A DNA stretch of 64,000 nucleotides from Balanoglossus misakiensis (Eukaryota > Hemichordata): NCBI GenBank assembly GCA_040954595.2, contig CM082595.2, positions 1,426,001 through 1,490,000 of the forward strand. The letters run 5' to 3'. A program made the position numbers and the translations under genes. Shown one piece after another: positions 37,653 to 48,205 of this stretch. Numbering within the stretch: position 1 is the stretch's first letter; each line of letters opens with the position of its first letter. Below the pieces are notes generated by a model, which was given only the letters and a program-made list of their open reading frames with translations, had not been told where the DNA came from and did not search any database.

Positions 37653-40600
37653 ATGATGTCAAACCAAGCCAATTGTCTTCCTAATGGAGATGTGAGTTGA
37701 CATAGTTTAATCGCTTTTAGTCATGTCAGAGAGATCTGAACTTTGAGTTATGGGCGTTTCCTAAGTGCATTCGTGTGTCTGCTTATTTGCTCAATTAACC
37801 TGCCATGCATGCGCACAATTGTGAATATGATTTTCATCAGTATGAGAAAACAATTGGAATGGATAAAAAAAAAATGTGGCCTTATGTTTGAAATGTGAAA
37901 TGTAACATTCTAGTATAGTGTCTGTTTCATTGGGGAACATATGGCTACATTGTATTTCAATATGAGTTGAAAATATTTGAAATTTGTTTTAATAACATTT
38001 CAAAGATGGGCACAAACAATGACTGACTCAAATCGAGGACATGCAAAGTACAGCCTGTGCCTGCTTAACTGTTTATCCTAGAATCTAGACCTTTCTGAAC
38101 TCACATATAGAAAGGTCATCACATTGAGCTGACAACAAGTTGACTGCCCTTAACCATTCCAAAGCTCCCTGGAGGTCCAACTTTACATAGCATGCATAGG
38201 AAACAATGCGTTTGGACCAAACCATGGTGGTGAAAGGGTCCATGCACTGAATACATGATGAGCTTATGAATCTATGAGGTCATACTGTCCTTGGGGTGTC
38301 AGCCTGTCTCTACCAATAAAAATATCTCCAGATAAATATCTTGGAAAAATGAATTTACTTCTGGAAAATTGATATAGTCACTTGTGCTATAATAAAACAT
38401 CAATGATGACAACTTTTGACAATAATTGAGAAAATATGATTTTTCCATTTTTTGTAGGTAACAGATGCATATGCAATCAAAGGCTTGGTGGCTGCTCCCT
38501 TCACACCATTCAAAGAAGATGGGTAAGTGACTCTACTTACCTCCTTTAACTGAAATGGTACAGCCCTAACCTATCAGACAAAGTATGAGATTTTACTCTG
38601 TACTGTGTCATGTTCCATTTTGAGTAGAGGGGTTGACAGTTCAACTGTGAATGTTTTCCAGCTGTTTCATGTTTTGCTGAAAATCTGAATAAAAATTTGC
38701 GTGATTTGGGTTCGTTAAGAAGCGGTTGTTTTTCACGAAGCAGTAAGCTATTAAAACATCCACCCTATGATTCTTTCGCTCTGCGATTAGGTTTCTTGGA
38801 GCACTCAGCAGGATGTTGGTGCACTTTCGGACCAAAATATAGTTTTATTATCAAATAGGAATTGCAGTAAGCTGTTCCCGGAAACATATTCACTGACAAT
38901 ATTATTTCTTTTCCAAAGTGAGTTGAATTTACCTGTCATTGATGATTACGCCCAAGCATTGGCCGACGATGGAGTTCTTGGAGTTTTCAGTAAGTATAAT
39001 AAAACATATTTGTTTAAAAGTTACAACTGAATTTGCTAACTTGGAAATGTGCTATCTGAAGTTTGTATATATGTGTGTATATTAGTTACACTTTAATTAT
39101 TTTATTTTCAGTTTGTGGAACGACAGGAGAAGGCGTTTCTATGACAGTGGAGGAAAGAAAACAGGTTGCAGAGAAATGGATTGAAGCTGCCAAAGGGAGG
39201 TAGGTAACACACAAACAAACAAACAATCTATTGTTTATATGTATAGAAATGTCCATATGAAGAAATATGGGCTTTTAAGAATATTTCCATGTAATACACT
39301 TACAGATAACATTATATTATATCTTGGCAGATTGGATGGTGTAATAATCCATGTTGGTGCAAACTGTCTAAACGACACAAAAGCGCTGGTAAGTATAAGA
39401 AAAAGTTGTACACAAGTTGATGTGATATTATTTACCAATAGTTGCAATTGAAGATAATATTCTTCCATCATTGGTTTAATTGTAGGCCAGACATGCGGTA
39501 GACATTGGTGCATCAGCCATCGCTACCATGGCAACCACATTTTTCCGGCCATCATCAGAAGGTGAGTAGAAATACACGTCGAGTCACTGATGATGTATGA
39601 AATGGTCAGTATCTCTGTGTATTGGTGTATAAGATTCCAAGTAAATCACAACAAAATATTTTATGTGTAATTTCAGAGGAACTAGCATCATATTTGGCTG
39701 AAATTTCACTGGCTGCACCGAGTCTGCCATTGTATTTTTACAATATTGCACCAATGACGGGAGTTCATGGTAAGTACGCTGCAAACTTTCAATATATAAC
39801 ATGAAATCTCATTGGCTGCTTTGTTACTAAGCAGAGCCAACATACAAGAGTTGTCTGAACTGTACATATGAACCTATTCACTTTTATTTCATTTTATTTC
39901 TTGTTTGTCATCAGTGTGCAATGAAAGACTCCTTGAAGTCATTGACAAGAAGATTCCGATACCATCATTCCGAGGAATCAAGTTCACATCCTATGATTTG
40001 TTTGACTTCAGTCGGTGTTTGATTTACGGTGGTGGAAAATATCACATTCTATATGGACAAGATGAGGTAGCTGTCTTCAAGCACTTTACTGTCTCTTAGT
40101 CAAATGAGATTTCATCTGTGCTAATGCAAATCAACAATTATCATTGCAGTTTAGTCAATGAAGGACACTCATGTTAAAACTGTACACAGTTATGGCCTTA
40201 ACATGGAAAACAACATGAAACTCTGCCAAGTGGTGGATCTATTACAACCTTGATCTGCCAATTTTGGACTAAGCTTATCTTAGTGTACTTAGATAAAAAA
40301 TAAACTGTCAACATTTGCTAATGCTGATGTGACCTATGTTTCTAAACTAAGTGGTGTTGTTCTGCCTTTCAACAGAATCTACTTCCATCTCTCACACTTG
40401 GTGCAGATTCATTCATCGGAAGGTGAGTCTTATCACAGAATAGACTTGTTCTGTACACAGATTGATGGCCATGAGGTTAGAGGTCAAATGAACATGTGAC
40501 TTTGTATGGAAGGACATTTCTACAGTTTATAACTTTTCTTGTAAAGGCCGACCAAGGATAAAGAGAAAGTTTTTTATCAATAACAAATATGCTGAAAGTG

Positions 40601-41355
40601 GCTGCCAGTATGGCTTTTATAAGTGGCAAAAGTTGAATTTACAACTTGCATTTTATTTTCATTCCATTAGTACTTTCAACTATGCTGGTAAATTGTACAA
40701 CAGTATTATAAGTGATTATCATAAAGGCGACATCCTCAAAGCCAGGCAAGCACAGGTGAGATAGATAAATATACCAGTTACTATAAATCTGTGGAGTGCT
40801 ATTTGTACGGGTAGTAAGTTGCCAAATGTACTGTACAATATGTATGCAAATGAAGGTTGCACTGTACAATATGTATGCAAATGAGGTAATGGTTGCAACG
40901 AACATGTAACTAGTTTGAATGTGCATGAATCTGGAGCTTTAAGAGTTTTTATTTTTGTGATTTTCAGTTTCGGAGTCAAGCATTCGTTTCCGTGATAAAA
41001 AATCATTTGAAGACAGGTAAGTTCATATGCCTATTAGTCTCCATGGAAACAGTCTCTTATTAGGGGAGATTATTATAGTTTCATATTTTGGTTGTAATAC
41101 TTCTGTTACATGCATTTATCATAGACTTTATTATAATAATGATTGTTCTGAAATTTGGCAACAATTTTAATTCCGAGTTGTACACATTATTTCAATGTTT
41201 CAGGTGTTGCATTCTGCAGTATTAACAAGGCAGTTATGAGACTGTGTGGCATTGATGTTGGCCCCGCCCGAATGCCGATGCAAAACTTGACCAAAGAGCA
41301 GGTGTCACATCTGAAGCAAGATTTAGAAGACATTGGTTTCTTTGAATGGAAATAG
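37653..41355 (+). CDS. NPL: N-acetylneuraminate lyase (sialic acid aldolase)
   Basis: Cytosolic class I aldolase of the DapA/NanA family. It cleaves N-acetylneuraminate to pyruvate and N-acetylmannosamine in sialic acid breakdown. Twelve coding exons: 37653-37691, 38458-38522, 38919-38989, 39112-39199, 39331-39388, 39486-39561, 39677-39769, 39915-40066, 40376-40422, 40671-40755, 40968-41016, 41204-41355. Phases join cleanly to 324 residues (human 320). The carboxylate-binding motif GTTGEG is at residues 61-66, catalytic Tyr154 in YFYNI, and the Schiff-base Lys186 in GIKFTS. The end reads ..GPARMPMQNL.., as in human NPL (GPPRLPLQ). Two ATG codons stand together; I chose the first. The N-terminus has about 12 extra residues. 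Nothing suggests inactivation. Confidence 0.96.
38150..38240. mobile_element. TTAACCC-family mini-element, NPL intron copy (reverse)
   Basis: About 90 bp in the opposite orientation, ending in GGTGAAAGGG. It lies in NPL intron 1 of the coding region. A much-decayed relative may follow at about 38,539-38,640 (CTTTAACTGAAATGGTACAG). Confidence 0.5.
40830..40884. repeat. 31-bp direct duplication with ATGCAAAT octamers
   Basis: ACTGTACAATATGTATGCAA is repeated at 40,830 and 40,861. Each copy carries ATGCAAAT, the POU/Oct octamer. It lies in the NPL intron between exons 10 and 11. Confidence 0.6.
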
Positions 41356-41617
41356 CGATCCACAAAATGACCTCTGACAGAAATCATTTACATTCACGAT
41401 GTTTTATTTCTTGCCAAGATTGAATTCACAAGTTTTATCCATTTAATTAACATGTAGAATTATTTACAATGTACTTTGGCATTTATTTTTGAACTTCATC
41501 AAAAACTGGTAATCTTGCATTAAATTTCATTAATGGCAGAAAAACTAAATGTGGTGCTATGACCAAGAGTATAAAATATGTTCATAACAACTTTACAAGT
41601 GTACCTACAAAATACAC

Positions 41618-41652
41618 AATAAACTAAGTTCTAAGCTATTTTCCACAATAAA
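41618..41652 (+). terminator. NPL poly(A) signals
   Basis: AATAAA occurs at 41,618-41,623 and 41,647-41,652, about 260-300 bp after the NPL stop codon; no closer AATAAA was noticed. On the other strand AATAAA occurs at 41,482-41,487 and 41,403-41,408 and would serve the hyaluronidase gene, so the two 3' ends probably overlap. Confidence 0.45.
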
Positions 41653-41749
41653 ATGATTATATGACACTCAATATTGCTGTAGTATTCCTGATTGGCTGTT
41701 GGTTGCCCAGCAACAATCATGATAATGGAATGTTTGCTATGCCACTGGA

Positions 41750-44311
41750 TCAGTTTTTGTCACAGTGGTTACCCTGCCAACCAGGGTAACAGTTACACTC
41801 GTAATTATCATGATTGCCTGGTGAAGTGCTTTGCATTGAAACTACTTGATTACTGTTGAACAACATCTTTGTAGAATCTTTTCTTGGTACATATCGTAAT
41901 TTAACATGTTTTCCCACCTGTGAATTATCCAAATTTGGCACATCATTGCCGTGGTAACAGTTTTTGTAACAGTTACCTTTTCTAACACACCGCCCATGAT
42001 TGCTACAGTGCATCTCACTGCAGTTGTCAGCAAACATTGTCACATTCAAGATGTATGTGCCAAGCATGCTATCCAGGTAGTCTTTTAAATTTTGGCAAAC
42101 GAGTGGATTATTCCCATCAAAGTGATCTCCCCATAACACAACACCTGCCACACCCTCTGATGCACTTTGACCAATTGTATTCTCCAGATCAACCTGAGAT
42201 TTGAAACAAACAAATAAAAATTTCATAGTTTTGAATATTTACAGATATCAGAACTAATTGTTCGGATGTGTATATGCATGTCTTTTAAATAGAAACTTTA
42301 TCTTAAAGAGCCACCTGTAACCTCAGGCTGGTTTTTCAGGTTGTTGTTTTTTGTGTTGTGTATCAAACATATTTTCTTGTTCCCCTCCCTAAAGTCCCCA
42401 TCATGCCCAGCTCTCTGCTTGTCAACAAGTTGTGTATGTGTACCGACTATTGTTATTGTTTACAAATGGATTCAAGTCCGGACTTGAATACAATTGTCAC
42501 ACAATAACAATGCTGATTGTGCACTCATAACTATGTTGAGAAGATTAAAACTGCATGGGAACTGAACAAGAAACTATGGTTGATACACAGAACACAAAAT
42601 GGCCAAAAGTTACAGCTAATGTAGTCTAGTATCTACTAGCCACATTTTGTCCGCTTTCGACTACCGGTAGATACTAGACTACATGTACAGCTAATGGAAC
42701 TTTAATGGATATATAGATAGATACTTACATTTGTGTAATATAAACCAGAACGGGAATAGTTGAATCTGCTGAATGGAAAGATTGGTATCTGTGGATTTCT
42801 GGATTTTGCGATCACCCTCTTTGCTTCTCTCAGTTCTCCAACAACAAAGTCCTTGAAATCTGCGTGTTTTGGCGATAAGTAAATTGACGGAAATATTGCT
42901 GTACTGGCATCAAATAACCATTCTAGTTCATCATTTTCCTGCATCACTTTTTCAGTACAGTTGAGTCTTCCACCGTTGTAGCACTTTGGGAATTCGTAAA
43001 ATCCCCATAATGCATGAGGCCGCAATTTTTTACATAGATTCAGTGTTCCTTCCATGACGACTCGAGCAGCAGTTTCAAATTCATACTTCGCAACCATTTC
43101 TATCAAATCTTCCGGCCATTCTGTGTGCTTTTCTCGAACCAGGGATATTGAAGTATCCTTATAGATTTTTTTACTGTCCCAGTTTCTGTCCCAAACAGGT
43201 CGCCATGGTTCCCAGTCAAGCACCATAAAACCAGTTGAACTTTCGTTTGGAATTAATCTTAGAATATCTTCTACCACTTTCTCAAAATGTGCTGTCAAAT
43301 TTGTCAGCTGGAAATGAGAAAAAAGCAAATTAATCTATGACAGGGCCGCATGAGGTAAATCAACAGCTCAATAAAAAAATTAATATGGATTTGAAATAAA
43401 AACAAAGGAATATTTTAATACTGCTGTAGCGAGCACTGTCCTACAAGTTTCAAGGGCAAGTTGAACATGCACGGTCACCCTTGAATCATAACAGCATAAG
43501 TTTTAAATTATGTGTTGCTAATAGACAAACTTTAAGTCGTGAAATATAATATCTTAGGAAACCAGAGCTGTTTTATTTGATCTATATAATTTTTCTCACA
43601 CTTTTAATAGCAAGGTTGTGCATGAAAGTGAAATCTGAAGGTCACATTCAGTACTATCGGTAATTCTGCTACTACCGGTTACAACATCCCACAGAAATAC
43701 TTCATAACATCCTTCCCTTTGAACACTGAAGATAACTTATCTTAATTTTTGTGAGTTAATCCATATCCTGAAGTCTGAACAGTATTCTTCCTTTTCAATG
43801 TACAGAGTAAGCGATCAACACACACTTTGTTTTATTTTGGCCATAACAAATAAAGTGGCAAAACTTTTGCACCAAAGTTTGAAGTGAAACTTGTACATTT
43901 GTGTAAAGAGAAGGAGGTTAGCAATATATACAGTGGGTAGACCACCAGTTTTCTGCACCCATGGCTACAGCCACACCCACGGCCACACCCTCCCAGAAAT
44001 GACACACCCCCTCCCTCGAACAATATGCAAAACCTTACCTGTGGAATGCCACCATTGACAGCTGTACCATCGTCGCTGAAGTACGGATACAATCCAAACC
44101 TTTCGTTGAATATAACGATTTTATCTCCTTGCCAAGTCTCGTCTTTGTTAAAGATGATACCAAATTGGTCCAAGTCCAAGTTAATGCCTATCTTCTTGCA
44201 TTGCCAAGACGGTACGGCCCAGACCGTGGTAAACGCTTTCTCGAGCTGACCATTGCAAGAAACTGTGTACAGCAAGATACTGAATACAATATATTCACGT
44301 GTCATCTTCAT
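41750..44311 (-). CDS. GH56 hyaluronidase-family protein with EGF-like C-terminus
   Basis: Secreted or lysosomal glycosidase that cuts beta-1,4 N-acetylhexosaminide bonds in hyaluronan or chondroitin. Three coding exons: 44311-44039, 43307-42729, 42193-41750 (stop TGA), giving 431 residues, close to vertebrate HYAL length. A hydrophobic signal peptide (YIVFSILLYTVSC) leads into FTTVWAVPSWQC, the GH56 N-terminal motif. The active-site region VLDWEPWRPVWDRNW has the acid Glu124 and partner Asp122. GVVLWG is the conserved C-terminal strand. An EGF-like module follows (CSEMHCSNHGRC ... CNCYPGWQGNHC). Possible N-glycosylation sites are NLT, NES, NCT, NYS and NVT. An in-frame ATG at 44,380 would add 23 residues before the signal peptide; I prefer 44,311 because the hydrophobic segment then starts near the N-terminus. 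Which HYAL paralogue it is remains open. Confidence 0.93.
42450..42512. repeat. long imperfect palindrome with 20-bp perfect core
   Basis: ATTCAAGTCCGGACTTGAAT at 42,470-42,489 is a perfect palindrome. Outer arms TTGTTATTGT and ACAATAACAA extend it to about 63 bp with small bulges. It lies in the hyaluronidase intron between coding exons 2 and 3. Confidence 0.7.
42621..42682. mobile_element. 62-bp mini-element with 16-bp inverted ends and flanking direct repeat
   Basis: GTAGTCTAGTATCTAC at 42,621-42,636 is perfectly repeated in inverse at 42,667-42,682. TACAGCTAAT flanks it directly on both sides (42,611-42,620 and 42,686-42,695; ATG lies between on the right), like a target-site duplication. 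It is in the same hyaluronidase intron as the palindrome. Confidence 0.55.
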
Positions 44312-44547
44312 TGCTACTGAGAAAACGGTCTTCTCACCCAATACGCCGCAGAAATTGTTCAGGAGACACCTTGTGACCACGAGAACTTCCTTAGTTGTTG
44401 ATGTTGTACAGAGTGACCGTCGGGGGCGCTGTCAGGGCACCACGCCCACACGTCATTGTCAATGACCGAGTCCCCGCTGACCCCTCTCAGATCCAAAATG
44501 GCGCAACACTACATATAACATTGACATGAATACATTGTCCTTTTAAG

Positions 44548-44549
<2 letters not shown>

Positions 44550-44646
<97 letters not shown>
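44550..44646. repeat. (GA)n microsatellite
   Basis: About 97 bp of AG dinucleotides with one AAAG interruption near 44,638. It is 240 bp upstream of the hyaluronidase start codon, so length changes could affect its promoter. Confidence 0.97.
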
Positions 44647-44816
44647 CAATCTAATTAGTCTGTAGCGACTACAAGTCAAGACTCACTGGGAATATTTGAA
44701 ACCCTTGCGGTTTTTTATTTAGTCACAAACTGAAGTTCCATGGAATTGTTAAAAAGACAACATACAATAGATTCCAAGAGCACACAATGTTTTTGCACTG
44801 TTAAATAGTAATAACC

Positions 44817-44901
44817 TTAACCCTTCCACCCCCCACAATTTGGTACAATCCTAATCTCAATGGTATGGTTGGAACCAATGCAGTTTAGGGGTGAAAGGGT
44901 T
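44817..44901. mobile_element. TTAACCC-family mini-element copy
   Basis: Starts TTAACCCTTCCACC and ends GGGGTGAAAGGGTT. It is intact in outline but with a diverged interior. Confidence 0.5.
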
Positions 44902-45089
44902 CAAAGCATTAAAAATCTCTACAAGTCATCTCTACATATGTACATATTTTTTCACGTGGACAGTTTATTCACCCCTCTTTCTATCAAAATTTAAAAACTC
45001 CAGGAAACTTATATTTCAGAAAGAAGAAACCCCAGTAATCCCCAAAAAGCAGGAATTCTAAGATTCAAGTTAGCAGCCACATTGTCCTA

Positions 45090-45183
45090 TCCTTTCAACC
45101 CCTATTCTCCATGTAATGGTTGAACCCTACCAATGATAACAATGGGACGCAACCATGAGTGAGGGGTGTGTCGCATGGGTTAA
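45090..45183. mobile_element. TTAACCC-family mini-element copy, diverged
   Basis: CCTTTCAACC...GTAATGGTTGAACCC and a right end GCATGGGTTAAA resemble the family. Several substitutions are present. Confidence 0.35.
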
Positions 45184-46864
45184 ATGCATGCAAATACTTG
45201 AAAAGACTATGGATGGGATTTTTCAGTTGTTGATCGATATTTGAGTTGCTGAAATTCTGTGCAATTATAACCTGAATCTTGTATAAATTTCTTGAAAAGA
45301 ATAACATGGGCACAACTTCTATACACAGACACATTTGAGTTCAATAAAAATTTCAATTTCATGTAGACTGAGACCATTTACTTTTACATTCATTATATGT
45401 GTATCTGTTTGACTGAAGTTTGATATCCTATGCAGGTAACAGAATGAAAAATCATCAGTTCCTATGGTAACACGGCAGATGTAGTCAGATTTAGTGTCAC
45501 CAACCATGGAGATTCATGATGGGTGAAACTGATAGTAGAATATCTGCACATATGGCAATATAAGTCTGTGGAATTTCTCTTAATGCACTTATGTACCATC
45601 AGTCATGATCAGTGTTATAACTCTATTTGTTCAAGTTTTCAGAAAATACATACCACAGCAAGTCACATCTGCACAAACTCTGATCCTCTGACTTCATAAA
45701 AAATACATTTGACATATCATCCTAATTGCAAAATGAAAGATTGTGGTGCTCTCCAATTGCTATGTTCCTTTCAGTTTTATTTTAAATAAAAACAGATTCA
45801 ACACAAACGCTTGTTAAGTTTCCAAATGTTAGATTTTTTCTACTTTTCCTACTTACAGGTATTTACATTATCCCCCACTAGTTTCTGAAATGAATTTTTA
45901 ATCCCATCCATTTTTTAAGGTTTTCCTGATAGTACTGTGAAACTGGTACCAACAAATTTAAACTTGATGATCAGATTCTCATGTCGTACTTTAATTGTTG
46001 TTGCAACCACAAATCAGAATGACTGGTCAAATCATGCAAATTGCTATGCCAAATATCGTAGCAGAGGATGGTGCTGATTGGTTGAGAGGCAGAGGCAGAT
46101 GTTCTGAAGAAGGCCGTTCATTGAATTGGATGGTCTGTATTACAAAATATCTCTCCACAAGGGTACAAATCAGTTTGCTAAACTCCACATCATCTCTCTA
46201 AGTGTCTTTGGTCAAAAATAAAAAATAAAACCTTTGGCAACAAAAGACAGGCTAATTTACATACAATATTATGATACACACATAAATACAAACTTTTCAC
46301 CATTGCTATGAAACAAAATTTTTATGAAATAATCATATTGCTAAAACCCACAATTTAACATTTCACACATTTTTCTTAATAAGAAAATTGGTCATAATGA
46401 AAGTGCATGTTTCTTGACTTCAAAAATGTGAGATTACAAATGGATTTGATAAGAACATGCCAAACCCATATTCTACAAGCTACAATATCAATACCCAATC
46501 CCGATACTACAGTAGAAATATTTTTACTTAAACCAATCATAAATATATATACAGACATCATATAAAAAGCTACCAGTACAGTAAAATGTGGCACTACACT
46601 GGGAATATGTTTGAGACCCAATTATGGGCAAAGTAAGCTTGGTAAAAATTACTTGAGTAATGTCTGCAACATGAGAAAATTGTAGCAATGTGTAACAACA
46701 CTACAGCTACTGAGATGCAGCAAAACTGCAGCTGACATACAACAGTGAGCTACAATAATGTAGCCAAAGACACACAGCAGACTTTGACTGCACTAGTTAT
46801 GGACACCCAACAATGTGGTTATAAACATGCAGCAACATTGTGAGAACAAATTAGCCACATTGCT

Positions 46865-47095
46865 ACAATGTAACTGACATGTAGCAATGTTCAGCAACAA
46901 TGTAACTGACATGTAGCAATGTTCAGCAACAATGTAACTGACATGTAGCCATGTTCAGCAACAGTGTAACTGACATGTAGCAATGTTCAGCAACAATGTA
47001 ACTGACATGTAGCAATGTCCAGCAACAATGTAACTGACATGTAGCCATGTTCAGCAACAATGTAACTGACATCAGGAATGTTTGGCAACATTGTA
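46865..47095. repeat. 32-bp minisatellite
   Basis: About seven copies of a 32-bp unit; successive TAACTGACAT starts lie at 46,871, 46,903, 46,935, 46,967, 46,999, 47,031 and 47,063. The unit also has GTAGCAATG and CAGCAACAATG. Decayed relatives spread over 46,680-47,160. Confidence 0.9.
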
Positions 47096-48205
47096 GCTGA
47101 CATATTACAGGATAGCCAAACAATAGCCACAGTTGTGGCAACAATGTAGCTGACAAATACTATTGTACTGCAAACAAGTAAAAGGCAGTTCTTTGCAACT
47201 TTGTTGAAGTTTACATTAACATTGATTGAACAGTAATATTTAAGAGTTGTATCTAAAATTAACTAGCTACTCATTCATGAAATGATACAAAAGTTTGGAT
47301 ACAGAAGCTGAGGTCCATCTTGGTAGCTTTCTGAAAAACATTAAATATTTAAAAAGCATATTTTATTTACAAGTCTCAAAACTCTCCTTTTTTTCTTAAC
47401 TGAAGCAGAGACAAAAAATTCATTACAATGAGATTTCCCACAAGTGCAGTGTAGGACTAGCAAGGAACTTGTACTCATGCAAGTTCATGTATTGTGAAAA
47501 ACAAAAAAAGAATTTGCATTTTTAAAGTTTACATCTTGTCATCAAATGTCTTTTGTACTCATTCATAACTGACACAAAATGGCAGTTCAGTGGAGAAATT
47601 TTTCAAAGAAGATCACTGATTTAACAGAAATACAACTGATATGGAAAGCTTATTCGTTTACAGAAATGAAGTGTACATCTCTGTTGAGGATGGTAATTCT
47701 TTGCTTAATAATAAAAAATATCACACCCAGAAGATTGCTATCCACGGGACAAATAAATTTATGACCTAAAGACTTACAATGATGAAGAGGACAGCTTAAT
47801 GAAGTCAAAGTTAATATTTACAGTTGTCTGACAAGGCATGAAAATGCTCACGAAGATGTTACAAAGTATCTGGGTGTTGCAAACATAATTTCTTCAATAC
47901 AACAAAGTTAAGATATTAAATCAATGGCAGTTTGAATTGATTGGTATAAACTTCTCAGTGTATATAACATACTCAGATAAATAGACACATGTGTTACATA
48001 TTAGTATCAATTTAGTAAAAGACAAACATATCTACAATGTATCTTAAATTACATGCAGTGTAGCAATATTTTGCATCTTGCTGTCAGTATCTGTTTGAAG
48101 AGATAAGACTGGACAGATAATACTGTGACGAGATGGCTGGATGCTGTGTTTCGACTGCTGGTTCTCTCTTCACACTTCATTTCAGCATTTTCACAGTCTC
48201 TGCCT

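Larger units (their letters stand above)
44902..48176. other. gene-free stretch, hyaluronidase upstream / RERE downstream
   Basis: No coding sequence was recognised. Part may be the long 3' UTR of the minus-strand RERE gene, whose stop codon is at 48,206; I could not fix its poly(A) site. It contains mini-elements and the 32-bp minisatellite. Confidence 0.5.

Noticed and set aside
44312-44380. Upstream in-frame ATG for the hyaluronidase
   Set aside because: It would place 23 residues before the signal peptide; the ATG at 44,311 gives a normal N-terminal signal. Not excluded by sequence alone.
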